Both the position numbers and the translations under genes were made by a program. Below are positions 16,905-25,655 of a DNA stretch of 64,000 nt, piece after piece. The first letter of the stretch is position 1, and every line of letters starts with the position of its first letter. Below the pieces are notes generated by a model. It was given only the letters and a program-made list of their open reading frames with translations. It made no database searches and was not told the DNA's origin. This stretch comes from UBA5314 sp035560815 (GTDB lineage: Bacteria; Bacillota; Syntrophomonadia; Syntrophomonadales; Syntrophomonadaceae): NCBI GenBank assembly GCA_035560815.1, contig DATMYR010000069.1, forward strand, positions 124,001-188,000, given 5' to 3'.

Positions 16905-17237
16905 TTCAAATCTACCTCCTTGTAGTTTTTGCTGCTTTGAAATTCATAGTCCTGTTTCGTGTTTCACCTCCTTTTTCTCAAGTCAATCACCTGGTTTGCG
17001 TGGTGTGGGCACCCAACGGGTACCAATCCTGTTGAAATTTTCATTTTCGCCGTAATCAGGTATTATTCCTGCTTAAGCACCAGGTTGGCAAACCGGTCTT
17101 CAGTCTTGCGCATTGATCAGCCCAAACAAAAGGCTGTTGACATTTGCTTTGCCAACAGCACAAATTGAATTACTAGCGACTTTTATTGGATGAAGCGCGT
17201 TATTTGCAGCAGATCTCCTTGGATATTGCTGTTCAGA
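16905..17237. other. intergenic region
   Basis: Apart from the ribosome-binding site of the stalk-domain gene (AAGGAGG near 16914), nothing definite is seen. Short open frames here lack start signals. Confidence 0.3.
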
Positions 17238-17939
17238 CTATTTAACTTTGGTACCGCAATTCATGCAGAATACGATATCGTCGGTAACGATGGTTTTACA
17301 ATTTGGACAGGTTAACTCGGGGGCTTCAACAGCTATAACTGGCACTATTACGGAGATTTTGGTTCCGCACTTATCGCAAAAGGCATGACTTTTTTCAACC
17401 AGGTTGCCGCAGCCCGGGCAGACTTCGTAGTTATCATCTGGCTCAACTGCTGGGGCTGGAACAGGCGCCTCCTCAGGGATTTTGGTTCCACATTTGTCGC
17501 AGAAGGCGTGGTTTTCTTCCACCCGGTTGCCGCAGCCTGGACACACTCTATAGGCATAATCCTGGTTTACCGGTGCCCCTTGAGGAGCCGGCGCTACTGG
17601 AGGAACCGGTGCTGCTGGAGGAACCGGTGCTGCTGGAGGAACCGGCGCTTCCTCAGACTGTGCTTTTATCTCAGCAATCTTTTCCTGATAAGCCTGGATA
17701 TTGTCTTCGTGTTGCTTTATCTGGGAACATTGCGAAGAAAAAGCACCTTCCAATTCCGGACTTGCTCCATATGATGCGTAGAAATTTTTGCCGATTTCAT
17801 AATAAAGAGCATTTATCTGCTTTTCTTCATTGCTGATGCTGCTGTTTAGCTTGCTGATTTCCACCATATTACTTGATTTTTTAACAGCATTCTGAGTCAA
17901 ATCCCCAACCTTTTTGCCCAAATCATCAAAAAATGCCAT
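17238..17939 (-). CDS. zinc-ribbon protein with coiled-coil N-terminus and proline-rich linker
   Basis: The 233-residue protein has an N-terminal coiled-coil-like region (residues 1-95; 'EISKLNSSISNEEKQINALYYEIGKNFY'). A Pro-Val-Ala linker of PVPPAA units follows at about 97-125, then three zinc ribbons of the CxxC-x(10-12)-CxxC type. The first two are near-identical (CPGCGNRVEENHAFCDKCG and CPGCGNLVEKSHAFCDKCG) and the third is CPNCKTIVTDDIVFCMNCG. The pattern is that of zinc_ribbon_2 proteins seen in Firmicutes. It probably binds three zinc ions and mediates protein contacts in the cytoplasm. The function is unknown. Confidence 0.75.
   Translation of the reverse strand: MAFFDDLGKKVGDLTQNAVKKSSNMVEISKLNSSISNEEKQINALYYEIGKNFYASYGASPELEGAFSSQCSQIKQHEDNIQAYQEKIAEIKAQSEEAPVPPAAPVPPAAPVPPVAPAPQGAPVNQDYAYRVCPGCGNRVEENHAFCDKCGTKIPEEAPVPAPAVEPDDNYEVCPGCGNLVEKSHAFCDKCGTKISVIVPVIAVEAPELTCPNCKTIVTDDIVFCMNCGTKVK
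17599..17652. repeat. 18-bp tandem coding repeat
   Basis: Three consecutive copies of the unit GGAGGAACCGGTGCTGCT (the last diverged), with a partial fourth before it, encode the PVPPAA linker units of the zinc-ribbon protein. Such repeats can vary in number by slippage. Confidence 0.85.
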
Positions 17940-18112
17940 TGATATTCCTCCTTATCGGTCCAATGATTATTTTTTTGAACACCTTCTATATATAATAACT
18001 CAAATGGTGTGAGAAACCGAAGTGGGATTTTCGTTGCATAGCCCACTTTTCCATTCAGCAGTACTCAGAAGGTAGAACGGGGCATGCATGAATTCCGGGA
18101 AGTTCACGATTG

Positions 18113-18766
18113 CTAAAGATTTTCATAACCGTGCGGGTATATCTGAAGAAGATAAGCGGGTTCATCGGATAACTCATTCGTGGAAAGATCTATGATAGCA
18201 TCTTTAAATTTCGTAGAAACCTGGTCTTCATACTGCAGATTTACATCGAGCCATTTGGCACCTTCGGTCCATGCGGGCAGAACATCTTTAATAAGGGCCT
18301 TCATGGCGGGAGTAGTTAGTCCAACTGTGTAAAGCCGGTAGGCTTTTATAGTTCCAGTCTGAGAATCTTGATAGACACTTAAAGTCATTGAACAATCCGC
18401 ATTGCTGCCATTCATTTGTTTAATACCGTCTTTTTGCTCGATCCCGGCCGCCGATGGATCAAACTCTTTCAACACAATTCCTCGATCCTTAAAATCAAGA
18501 AAGACGGTGTTGAAACCCTTCACATCTTCAGAAACCGGAGCTGCAACCGGTGTAGGAGTACTGGCGGGCTTATCAAGAACAGGTTTATAAACCTCGCTTC
18601 TCGCACCGAAAGAAAAAAGAAAAACAAAGATGGCACATCCATAGATGAACTTGGTATGAGAACGGAGTCTCCTTTTTCCCTTCACGAAAGGGAGTTCGGA
18701 ACGCATCCTGTAGATAATCACCAGTAGGGTGGCCATAACAGCGAATACCAGATAAATCATCAGCAT
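18113..18766 (-). CDS. membrane-anchored protein of unknown function
   Basis: The 217-residue protein begins with a hydrophobic helix (residues 2-19) and has a second at about 39-54, separated by a basic loop. A Pro/Thr linker (KPASTPTPVAAPVSE) leads to a soluble domain of about 145 residues with the motif 'MTLSVYQDSQTGTIKAYRLYTVG'. The topology suggests an extracytoplasmic C-terminal domain. I recognise no family. It stands alone between the zinc-ribbon and LCP genes. Confidence 0.6.
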   Translation of the reverse strand: MLMIYLVFAVMATLLVIIYRMRSELPFVKGKRRLRSHTKFIYGCAIFVFLFSFGARSEVYKPVLDKPASTPTPVAAPVSEDVKGFNTVFLDFKDRGIVLKEFDPSAAGIEQKDGIKQMNGSNADCSMTLSVYQDSQTGTIKAYRLYTVGLTTPAMKALIKDVLPAWTEGAKWLDVNLQYEDQVSTKFKDAIIDLSTNELSDEPAYLLQIYPHGYENL

Positions 18767-19009
18767 ATTGAATCAACTCCCGATTTGGAATTAATTACCA
18801 ATTCGGGGGCGCGCCTAGAAATTCCTGCCTAATTGGAGAAAATTTCCATAAATATATATAGGGCATTGAAAAGCCTCTTTCCCCTTGGTGCCAGGGGCAG
18901 GTTCGTTTAGGCTCAGAGTAATCCCTTTAGTGATCACAATTTTATGGCAAAAGGAGATGAAAAGGGGGGAGCAAAGAACAGTGCCCTTGCTTCCCCTTTT
19001 GAATGTGCC

Positions 19010-20221
19010 TTATAACATGGGCTGCTTGCCCGGGGCTGGCGCCACCGGTTTATTGGGGCTGGGTTGAGCGGTATGCGGGTCATTCTTTGGCTGTTCCTCT
19101 TCACCTGTTTGTGGTTCCTTCTGAGTGGTTGATTTACTGTCGTCGGGTTTATCTTGTACTGCAGAAGCAATGGTCGCCGGAGTCGAAGTCGTCTTAACCT
19201 TTGACGGGGAAGTAATAGGTGCATTATTAGAAGGCTTTTTCTGCGGAGCAGCCGGTGTCACTGGATCATTTTTAGCATTAGAACTAGATTCTCCCTGGAT
19301 TACGGCTACCGTACGACCATCAAAGAGATCGTTAAGAATCTGCCCAGCCAAACGCTGGTCCACTTTCCAGTAAGACGCTGATGATCCATCGGAAAGATAA
19401 TCCGCATAAAAAGTGCCTGGTAAGGTTTGAGATATAATTGCATCGGGACTAAAAGCCGGGGCCCAGGCTGCCAGTTTTACCGTGTCTGTCAAAGATAAGT
19501 TGGTGGTCATATTTTTATATACTTCACTGGCCAATTGCGGCAGTTCAGGGATGGTCTTGGGCTGCAGGACTTCACGAGCTAAAGCTTTCAGGAATTCCTG
19601 TTGCTGTTCAGTCCGCTGGATGTCACCATAAACGTAATCCCTATACCTAACATAGGCCAGGGCTTGTGTTCCATCGAGTTTTTGAAGACCGGGTTTCAGG
19701 TCTATGTTCTCGGACGGTTTGTACATGCGCTGTGCTACATTGATGTTTACGCCGCCTAATGTATCAATAATGTCTTTAAACCCGTTGAAATTCATTACCA
19801 TGTAATAATCCACTTTTGTTGCTAGAAGTTCTCCTACCATTTGTGCTGCCAGCTCCGGACCTCCATACTCATTGGCGGCATTGATCTTTTGTGTGCTGCC
19901 TTTGATTTTCACCTGAGTATCCCGTGGAATGGAGACAACGGCTATCTTTTTTAAATCCGGATCCAGGGAAACAAGAAGCATGCTGTCTGTGCGACACTCA
20001 ATATTTGACTGCCCTGGGCGTGCATCCACTCCCAGGATCAAGATATTGGTCCGGATCCCTTTTACCATAACCCCTGGCAGCTGGGCGCTCTCATCACTGC
20101 CAGTTCTTAAGTTAAGGAGTGCCTGCTCTGCACCTGCGCCGATAGCGAAAAAGACTGCGAAAAGCAATATAGAACCCAATATATTTCTAAGAGCAGCCTT
20201 ATGCTTCATGATCATCTTCAT
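19010..20221 (-). CDS. LytR-CpsA-Psr family cell-wall transferase
   Basis: The product, about 403 residues from the ATG at 20221, belongs to the LCP family, which attaches teichoic acids or other glycopolymers to peptidoglycan. A transmembrane helix near the N-terminus precedes the LCP domain. Within that domain are ILILGVDAR, CRTDSMLLVS, VVSIPRDTQV, MNFNGFKDIIDTLGGV and ALAYVRYRD, with the Arg/Asp residues that bind the polyprenyl phosphate. After about residue 300 comes a disordered Ser/Thr/Pro/Lys tail. The start may also be the ATG two codons later. It is orphaned from glycopolymer genes, which is common for LCP proteins. Confidence 0.9.
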   Translation of the reverse strand: MKMIMKHKAALRNILGSILLFAVFFAIGAGAEQALLNLRTGSDESAQLPGVMVKGIRTNILILGVDARPGQSNIECRTDSMLLVSLDPDLKKIAVVSIPRDTQVKIKGSTQKINAANEYGGPELAAQMVGELLATKVDYYMVMNFNGFKDIIDTLGGVNINVAQRMYKPSENIDLKPGLQKLDGTQALAYVRYRDYVYGDIQRTEQQQEFLKALAREVLQPKTIPELPQLASEVYKNMTTNLSLTDTVKLAAWAPAFSPDAIISQTLPGTFYADYLSDGSSASYWKVDQRLAGQILNDLFDGRTVAVIQGESSSNAKNDPVTPAAPQKKPSNNAPITSPSKVKTTSTPATIASAVQDKPDDSKSTTQKEPQTGEEEQPKNDPHTAQPSPNKPVAPAPGKQPML

Positions 20222-20627
20222 CTTTCCTGCTTCACCATTTCTACAAATAAATATAGTGCTCAAAACACTTTGAATCTTGATAATATAGGTAAAGTGCTAG
20301 GTTAATATTTTAACATCCCAACATCATATTCGTCCACAATTCGGTTAAGGGCTCATAAGAGCACATTCGCGCAATGAAGCCTTTTGCCGACATATTTCGC
20401 CAAAGGACCCTTGAGATAAGCGTGAATAGATACAATTAACATCCACCCTTACAGATAGACCCCGGTCGCTACGCCCGGAGTCTATCTCATTACGTTATTA
20501 TCATGATTATCGCTGTTGATAAAACTAGAGCAACCCGCCCAGTTAAGCATCCTATCTAATTCCGAATATTTGCATGGATTAGTATAATTTGGGAAGGCGG
20601 GTGAATGAAAGTTGCAGAATAGCCTTA
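20222..20627. other. gene-free stretch with one inverted repeat
   Basis: No open frame with a start signal was found. It holds a 13-bp inverted repeat with one mismatch (20453-20487): AGATAGAC then CCGG, mirrored by CCGG and GTCTATCT. There is no T-run, so it is not an obvious terminator. It could be a decayed mobile-element end or an RNA structure. Confidence 0.3.
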
Positions 20628-20816
20628 TTACATAACGTATGTTGCCCACGAGGCCCCGGGATAAACTATGTTTCGATCCTCGTAATCAATTTTAACTGAG
20701 ATTTCATTGCCCGGTTTCATATAATCAAGAGCGGTTATATCAACCAACCGGGTTGTTGATACAAAATATGAATCCTTCTGACCTAGGAGAATTTTTAAAG
20801 CTAAATTTATCCGTGC
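20628..20816 (-). pseudogene. 5'-truncated gene remnant
   Basis: On the minus strand an open frame of 63 codons runs from just after a TAG (20817-20819) to the TAA at 20628-20630 and has no usable start codon. Its translation is protein-like, for example FVSTTRLVDITALDYMKPG and VKIDYEDRNIVYPG, with alternating hydrophobic strands suggesting a beta-barrel. I take it as the 3' end of a lost gene. No family is recognised. Confidence 0.4.
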
Positions 20817-21235
20817 CTAGCGACGGCAGGTTGATCCAGCAAACGAGCAGAATGCCAGAGAATATTCAGATATGCAACAAGAGATTCCGGCCATTGTAAA
20901 AACCTGTACTATCGACGGGAATTAGCAGAATCTAATTAAGGGGAACCTGCACACAAGACCATCCGATCTTCCGCTAGTTATTACTTGGATTATCAAGGAC
21001 TAACTCAGTTTTAAACAGAGGTAAAGGAAAACAATGAGAGACCGGGGAAATAGCTGCCCGTCACTATTTGGCGGGTTTTGCTATTGGCTGCAGGGCTGCG
21101 GGAAACCGGAGTCTATAATAATATTTAAAAATAAACGACATTTCTAAAGAAGGCTCCACAAAAATACCATAATTATTACATACAACAAAGCAAGAAGTGG
21201 GTGATATTATAAAATTTGTTAGGAGATGTTGCCGA
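20817..21235. other. gene-free stretch upstream of the spo0E-like gene
   Basis: No convincing gene. An ATG frame of 37 codons at 21034-21147 (plus strand, three Cys) has a weak GGTAAAGGA ahead of it and is left unannotated. AT-rich sequence around 21110-21140, with TATAATAAT, may hold the spo0E-like promoter. Confidence 0.3.
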
Positions 21236-21397
21236 ATGGATGTTGTCGAAAGGATAGAAGAGCTCCGTATTATACTAAACAAGCTTGGCGAGGCAAAGGG
21301 GCTGCAAGATCCAGAGGTAATCAGAATAAGCCAAATCCTGGATGAGATGATAAACACATATTATGGAAATATCGAGTACGATGAATTGGCAGGGTAA
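21236..21397 (+). CDS. Spo0E-family aspartyl-phosphate phosphatase
   Basis: The 53-residue protein matches the Spo0E/YnzD/YisI family, which dephosphorylate Spo0A~P and so delay sporulation. It forms two antiparallel helices: IEELRIILNKLGEAKGL and PEVIRISQILDEMINTYY. The signature S-Q-x-L-D is at residues 32-36. The start was set at the ATG at 21236 because AGGAGA lies nine bases upstream; the longer frame to 21197 adds an unrelated N-terminus. The phosphatase role is inferred from the family. It is followed by a terminator shared with the opposing tRNA gene. Confidence 0.88.
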   Translation: MDVVERIEELRIILNKLGEAKGLQDPEVIRISQILDEMINTYYGNIEYDELAG

Positions 21398-21513
21398 AGA
21401 TCAAATCCCATAACGATTAAAATAAGCTGGGTGTTTTTATATCTCTTCCGCCAGCCCGTGCTCAATTTTTTAATTGACCGTCAAACATGTAAAAAGGAAC
21501 AGCAGAAAATAAT

Positions 21514-21540
21514 TAAGAGGGCTTCAGCCCTCTATTTTTC
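21514..21540. terminator. bidirectional terminator between spo0E-like and tRNA-Leu genes
   Basis: The stem AGAGGGC/GCCCTCT with a TTCA loop has TATTTTTC on the plus side and, on the minus side, a TTAATTATTTT tract. Confidence 0.85.
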
Positions 21541-21542
21541 TT

Positions 21543-21627
21543 TGGTGCCAGAGGTGGGACTCGAACCCACACGCCTCGCGGCACACGATTTTGAGTCGCG
21601 CTCGTCTGCCAATTCCGACACTCTGGC
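21543..21627 (-). tRNA. tRNA-Leu (anticodon CAA)
   Basis: Read on the minus strand, the 85-nt sequence begins GCCAGAG and ends CTCTGGC-A-CCA, a 7-bp acceptor stem with an encoded CCA. The anticodon loop is CTCAAAA, giving CAA for UUG codons. A long variable arm (class II) and a T-arm GTGGGTTCGAGTCCCAC are present. These identify leucine tRNA. Confidence 0.96.
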
Positions 21628-21949
21628 TTGTAATGATATTCAATGCAAAATCATTATAATGGCCTGTTTCCCACTTGTCAAGGGCACCGGCAGTCCTCCA
21701 GGCTGGAGAGAGTACCCATGGTAACCGTTTAGGATGGCCGTGGATACCGGTGGCTTCCAGATATTGAGCTAAGATATCATAAGTCACCATGTCAGTGGAT
21801 ATACACACAATCCTGGAATTATGAGGAAGGGCGAAAACGGAAGGAAAAAAGCAAAATACGGCGAAAATATAGTATAATGTCTTGGTAGCAGGATTTTCCG
21901 CCACACAATTTAATAATGAAATTGAGAATGCTGCTTAAGGAGAATATGG
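21628..21949. other. intergenic region with promoters for the tRNA and sigma genes
   Basis: No gene is accepted. A minus-strand frame covers part of it but runs through the tRNA. A TATAAT at about 21875, ahead of the sigma gene, has no good -35 box, as expected if an ECF sigma factor drives its own gene. Confidence 0.3.
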
Positions 21950-22516
21950 ATGCCTTCAGAAGAGCAACTGCTTACAAGGAGCCTTCAAGGTGATAACGAA
22001 GCGTTTGAGGAACTGGTTATAAAATATCAAAACAAGGTTTACACCCTGGCTTACAGGTATATGGGCAATGAGGAAGACGCCTATGATATGGCCCAGGAAA
22101 GCCTGCTTAAAGCCTACCGGTCCTTATCAACCTTTAAAGGCAAATCCAGCTTCAGTACTTGGATCTATCGGATCACTACCAATGTATGCCTGGATGAACT
22201 GAGGAGAAGAAAACGCCGGATCATCTCGTTATCTCTTGATGAACCATTAGCCACCCGGGAGGGGGACGAAGTAGAAAAGGAAATTGTGGACTCTGCACCC
22301 ACTGCCGACCTAGTTTATGAACGGAAGGAAGACTCACAATACATACAGACTATCCTGAACAGGTTGCGACCCGAACATAAGTCGATTCTGATCTTACGGG
22401 ATATGATGGATTTCAGCTATACTGAAATCGCTGACATCCTACAATGTTCCGTAGGAACGGTGAAATCCCGACTGAGTCGTGCGCGCCTGGTATTCAAGGA
22501 AAAGCTGAGTGGTTGA
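21950..22516 (+). CDS. ECF RNA polymerase sigma factor, SigW/RpoE-like
   Basis: The 188-residue protein has sigma region 2 (FEELVIKYQNKVYTLAYRY and DAYDMAQESLLKAYRSL, then STWIYRITTNVCLDELRRRKRR). A linker with many acidic residues follows, then region 4 (ILNRLRPEHKSILILRDMMD, YTEIADILQCSVGTVKSRL) with its helix-turn-helix. No regions 1 or 3 are present, so it is an extracytoplasmic-function sigma. The start follows TAAGGAGAATATGG. The anti-sigma-like gene lies 46 bases downstream, the usual pair arrangement. Confidence 0.93.
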   Translation: MPSEEQLLTRSLQGDNEAFEELVIKYQNKVYTLAYRYMGNEEDAYDMAQESLLKAYRSLSTFKGKSSFSTWIYRITTNVCLDELRRRKRRIISLSLDEPLATREGDEVEKEIVDSAPTADLVYERKEDSQYIQTILNRLRPEHKSILILRDMMDFSYTEIADILQCSVGTVKSRLSRARLVFKEKLSG

Positions 22517-22562
22517 AGGAAGGGCATTGTTAGGGCGTCTGTGAGCAGGGGGGCGCAGTATT

Positions 22563-22907
22563 TTGAGGTGCAAAAAGGTACGCGATTTAATATCTCCTTA
22601 TCTGGACCAGATGACCGATGAGAAGGAATCCCATCTTATCGAGGAGCATTTGTCGGCTTGTTTGGCCTGCCAGGAATTTATGGCTCAGATGAAGGATATG
22701 TGCCGAAATTTGAAGATCACGGATCAACCGCTGCTGCCTGCCGGCTTTGCCGAGGATTTTCACCAGCGATTGCAGAAGGAAGCCCCGCGTCGTGCTCCCT
22801 GGTATGGGAGCAGATCCTTGCGGCCTCTGATTTTGAAGAATGCTGGCAACCGGTTTAAAGAAGAAGTGGTCAGGTTTTACCACTGGCGCAATAAAACAGT
22901 TGAATAG
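22563..22907 (+). CDS. zinc-finger anti-sigma factor lacking a membrane segment
   Basis: The 114-residue protein starts with TTG (GGGGGG eight bases upstream). It carries an N-terminal ZAS-type zinc finger: CKKVRDLISPYLD, then H-LSA-C-LA-C at residues 29-36, the HxxxCxxC motif. Such proteins bind and inhibit the cognate ECF sigma. Most have a transmembrane helix and an outer domain after residue ~90. This one ends with a basic, polar stretch (GNRFKEEVVRFYHWRNKTVE) and shows no hydrophobic segment. It is either a soluble anti-sigma or the product of a truncation. A terminator follows at once. Confidence 0.8.
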   Translation: MRCKKVRDLISPYLDQMTDEKESHLIEEHLSACLACQEFMAQMKDMCRNLKITDQPLLPAGFAEDFHQRLQKEAPRRAPWYGSRSLRPLILKNAGNRFKEEVVRFYHWRNKTVE

Positions 22908-22916
22908 AGTGTCAAC

Positions 22917-22947
22917 AAGGGCATCGGATTTATCCGATGCCTTTTTC
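22917..22947 (+). terminator. terminator of the sigma/anti-sigma unit
   Basis: GGCATCGGA pairs with TCCGATGCC around a 3-nt loop, followed by TTTTTCG, 10 bases past the anti-sigma stop. Confidence 0.9.
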
Positions 22948-23009
22948 GATTATTATCGGGACATGGTATCATAAATGAGACAATATCTCTTGGATAAGGT
23001 GTGGTGGGA

Positions 23010-25619
23010 TTGGAAAAAGAGAAACTCATGCTCATTGACGGGAACAGTCTGCTTTTCAGGGCGTTTTATGCCTTACCCCTTCTCCATACCAGCAGCGGAA
23101 TATATACGAATGGGGTATATGGTTTTTTCACCATGTTTAACCGGGTCCTGGCTCAGGAACAGCCCACCTATGTTGTAGTTGCTTTTGACAAGGACCGGAA
23201 AACCTTTCGCAGCGAAAGTTATGAACATTACAAAGCCAACCGCAGTCAGCCCCCGGAAGAACTGCGGGGCCAGTTTGACTTATTGCGCCAGGTGCTCACC
23301 GCCCGGGGTATAAAGTGGATCGAGGCGCCGGGTTTTGAGGCTGATGATATTATCGGCACCCTGAGCAAGAAAGCGGAGCAGCAGGGCATCACCACTGTGA
23401 TCGTCACCGGAGATGGGGACAGCCTGCAACTGGTTTCTCCTGATATCCGGGTCTTAATGACCCGCAAGGGAATCAGCGAGATCGAGGTTTACGACCCGGA
23501 AAAAGTGAAAGAGAAATGGGAAGTAGAACCGGAGAAGATGATTGAGATCAAAGCTCTGATGGGTGATAGTTCCGATAATATCCCCGGGGTGCCGGGAATT
23601 GGACCCAAAACGGCCGTAAAGCTAGTCAAAGAGTTCGACAATCTGGAAAACCTTTACGCTAGTTTGGACAAGGTAGGCAATGTCAAGCTGCGCTCCAAGT
23701 TGGAAGAGTTTAAAGACCAGGCATTTTTAAGCCGGCATCTGGCCACTATCGTCAATGATATGGATCTGGATTGCTCCTTGGAGGAGTTTATACTCCAGGC
23801 TGAAGATTATCCGGCCCTGGTGCAATTGTACAAGCTATTGGAGTTTAACGCCTGGTTAAATGCTTTAACCCAGGTTGACCCCCTTCATACGCCGCAGGCT
23901 CTGGAGGATCCTGAGGTGTATTTTCTAAATGATGCTGATCAGGTTTACGCATTCAGGCAGGAAGTGGACGGAAAGAGCCTGGGTCTCTATTTTGCCTGCG
24001 ATTACCACCACCCTATGTGGGCTCATTTGAAGGCTGTTTATATGGCCAGGGAGGGGAAGGTGTACTGCCTCTCTCTGGATCAAGAACCCGTGACCCGGTT
24101 GGAGTGGCTCAGGCCGCTTTTGGAAAGCGAAACCACCAGCAAATACGTACATAACGCCAAGTTTGCCCAGGTGCTGCTCATAAACCACGGAATGCAGCTG
24201 GCTGGAGTGAGCGGCGATACCCTTTTGCTGGCTTATGTGAACGACCCATCCTTTGTAGGGGACGAGTTGAATGCTGTTTTGCTCAAGCACCTGGACATTC
24301 ATATTAAGAAGGATCGCCCCGACCTGCTGGTTTCACAATTGGAGACGGCCTTCCACCACATGCAGGGAGAGATCGAGGAGGATCTCCTGAACCTGCTTTG
24401 TGATCTGGAGATGCCGTTGTCTGACATCCTGGCACATATGGAGTTTTATGGAATTAAGGTGGAGAAGAGTACTCTGGCTGCTATCTCGACCGAATTGGGT
24501 CAGGGCATTGCCCGGGATGAAGAACGGATCTATGAATTGGCCGGGCACGCATTCAATATCAACTCTCCCCGCCAGTTGGGGCAGGTGCTTTTCGAGGACC
24601 TGGGCCTGAAAGTTGTGAAGAAAACCAAGACCGGCTACGCGACCGGGGCCGAGATACTGGAAGAATTATACGACGAGCACGAAATCATTCGCTATATTCT
24701 AGATTATCGCCAGCTGGCAAAATTGAAGTCCACCTATGTGGATGCGCTGCAGGGTCTCATTCATCCGGATACCGGCCGGGTGCATACGATTTTCAAGCAG
24801 GCACAGACGGCTACCGGACGGCTTTCCAGCGTGGAACCCAACCTGCAGAATATTCCTATAAAAATGGAAGAAGGGCGGCGCATACGCAAGGCCTTCGTTT
24901 CCGGCTTCGAAGATTGGCTGTTGGTTTCCGCCGACTATTCCCAAATCGATCTGCGTGCTTTGGCCCATATCAGCGGGGATGAAACCCTGATTGAGACTTT
25001 TAACCAGGGCATTGACATCCACACCCGGACTGCGGCAGAAATCTTCCATGTTTCGTTGGAGGGAGTGACCGGTGAACTGCGCCGGCGAGCCAAGGCCATC
25101 AATTTTGGGATTATCTATGGAATGAGTGATTTCGGACTGGCCCGGGAGACCGGGGTAAGCCGGAAAGAAGCTCGCATTTATATTGACAACTACCTGGACA
25201 GCTACCCAGGGGTCAGGCAGTATATGCACGACATTGTGGAATTTGGCAAGGAATATGGCTATGTGGAAACGGTCTTAAAGAGGCGGCGCTACCTGCCAGA
25301 TTTAAACGCAAAAAACCGTATGGTCCAGGCCAATGCCCAGCGTATGGCATTAAATACACCCATTCAAGGTACTTCAGCCGATATTATCAAGCTGGCTATG
25401 ATCAAAGTGCATCAGGATCTGCAGGAGAAAGGTTTGCGAGCCCGCATGCTTTTACAGGTTCATGACGAGTTGGTGATGGAAGTACCGATTGAGGAATTGA
25501 CTGAGGTGGCGGTCTTGCTTAAAGAGGATATGGAAACCGCTTTTCAGATGAAAGTGCCGCTGGTGGTGTCATTAAAGACGGGAGCCAACTGGTACGATAT
25601 GCAAGCCATGAAGATGTGA
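23010..25619 (+). CDS. polA: DNA polymerase I
   Basis: This family-A polymerase, about 870 residues, functions in Okazaki-fragment processing and repair. The N-terminal 5'-3' exonuclease domain (about 1-290) shows LMLIDGNSLLFRAFYAL, FDKDRKTFR, EADDIIG, VTGDGD and GIGPKTA. The central 3'-5' exonuclease domain (about 300-470) lacks the DxE metal motif and is probably inactive, as in other Firmicutes. The polymerase domain carries ATGRLSS, ADYSQIDLR near residue 642, RRAKAINFGIIYGMS and VHDELVMEV near 816. Starts possible are GTG at 23001 or TTG at 23010; the latter gives MEKEKLMLIDGN and better spacing. mutM and coaE follow in the same direction. Confidence 0.97.
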   Translation: MEKEKLMLIDGNSLLFRAFYALPLLHTSSGIYTNGVYGFFTMFNRVLAQEQPTYVVVAFDKDRKTFRSESYEHYKANRSQPPEELRGQFDLLRQVLTARGIKWIEAPGFEADDIIGTLSKKAEQQGITTVIVTGDGDSLQLVSPDIRVLMTRKGISEIEVYDPEKVKEKWEVEPEKMIEIKALMGDSSDNIPGVPGIGPKTAVKLVKEFDNLENLYASLDKVGNVKLRSKLEEFKDQAFLSRHLATIVNDMDLDCSLEEFILQAEDYPALVQLYKLLEFNAWLNALTQVDPLHTPQALEDPEVYFLNDADQVYAFRQEVDGKSLGLYFACDYHHPMWAHLKAVYMAREGKVYCLSLDQEPVTRLEWLRPLLESETTSKYVHNAKFAQVLLINHGMQLAGVSGDTLLLAYVNDPSFVGDELNAVLLKHLDIHIKKDRPDLLVSQLETAFHHMQGEIEEDLLNLLCDLEMPLSDILAHMEFYGIKVEKSTLAAISTELGQGIARDEERIYELAGHAFNINSPRQLGQVLFEDLGLKVVKKTKTGYATGAEILEELYDEHEIIRYILDYRQLAKLKSTYVDALQGLIHPDTGRVHTIFKQAQTATGRLSSVEPNLQNIPIKMEEGRRIRKAFVSGFEDWLLVSADYSQIDLRALAHISGDETLIETFNQGIDIHTRTAAEIFHVSLEGVTGELRRRAKAINFGIIYGMSDFGLARETGVSRKEARIYIDNYLDSYPGVRQYMHDIVEFGKEYGYVETVLKRRRYLPDLNAKNRMVQANAQRMALNTPIQGTSADIIKLAMIKVHQDLQEKGLRARMLLQVHDELVMEVPIEELTEVAVLLKEDMETAFQMKVPLVVSLKTGANWYDMQAMKM

Positions 25620-25655
25620 TTCACTCCATGGGGATGGTGAACGGAGGACAGAACA

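Noticed and set aside
17599..17652. Regular 18-bp repeats that might be taken for a CRISPR array.
   Set aside because: The repeats are directly adjacent without spacers and encode an in-frame Pro-rich linker.
21034..21147. A 37-codon plus-strand ORF with three Cys and a weak ribosome-binding site.
   Set aside because: Composition is not protein-like at the C-terminus, the Shine-Dalgarno is poor, and nothing links it to a neighbour. It overlaps the likely promoter region of the spo0E-like gene.
21524..21904. A 126-codon minus-strand ORF.
   Set aside because: It reads straight through the tRNA-Leu gene and its terminator, so coding is implausible.
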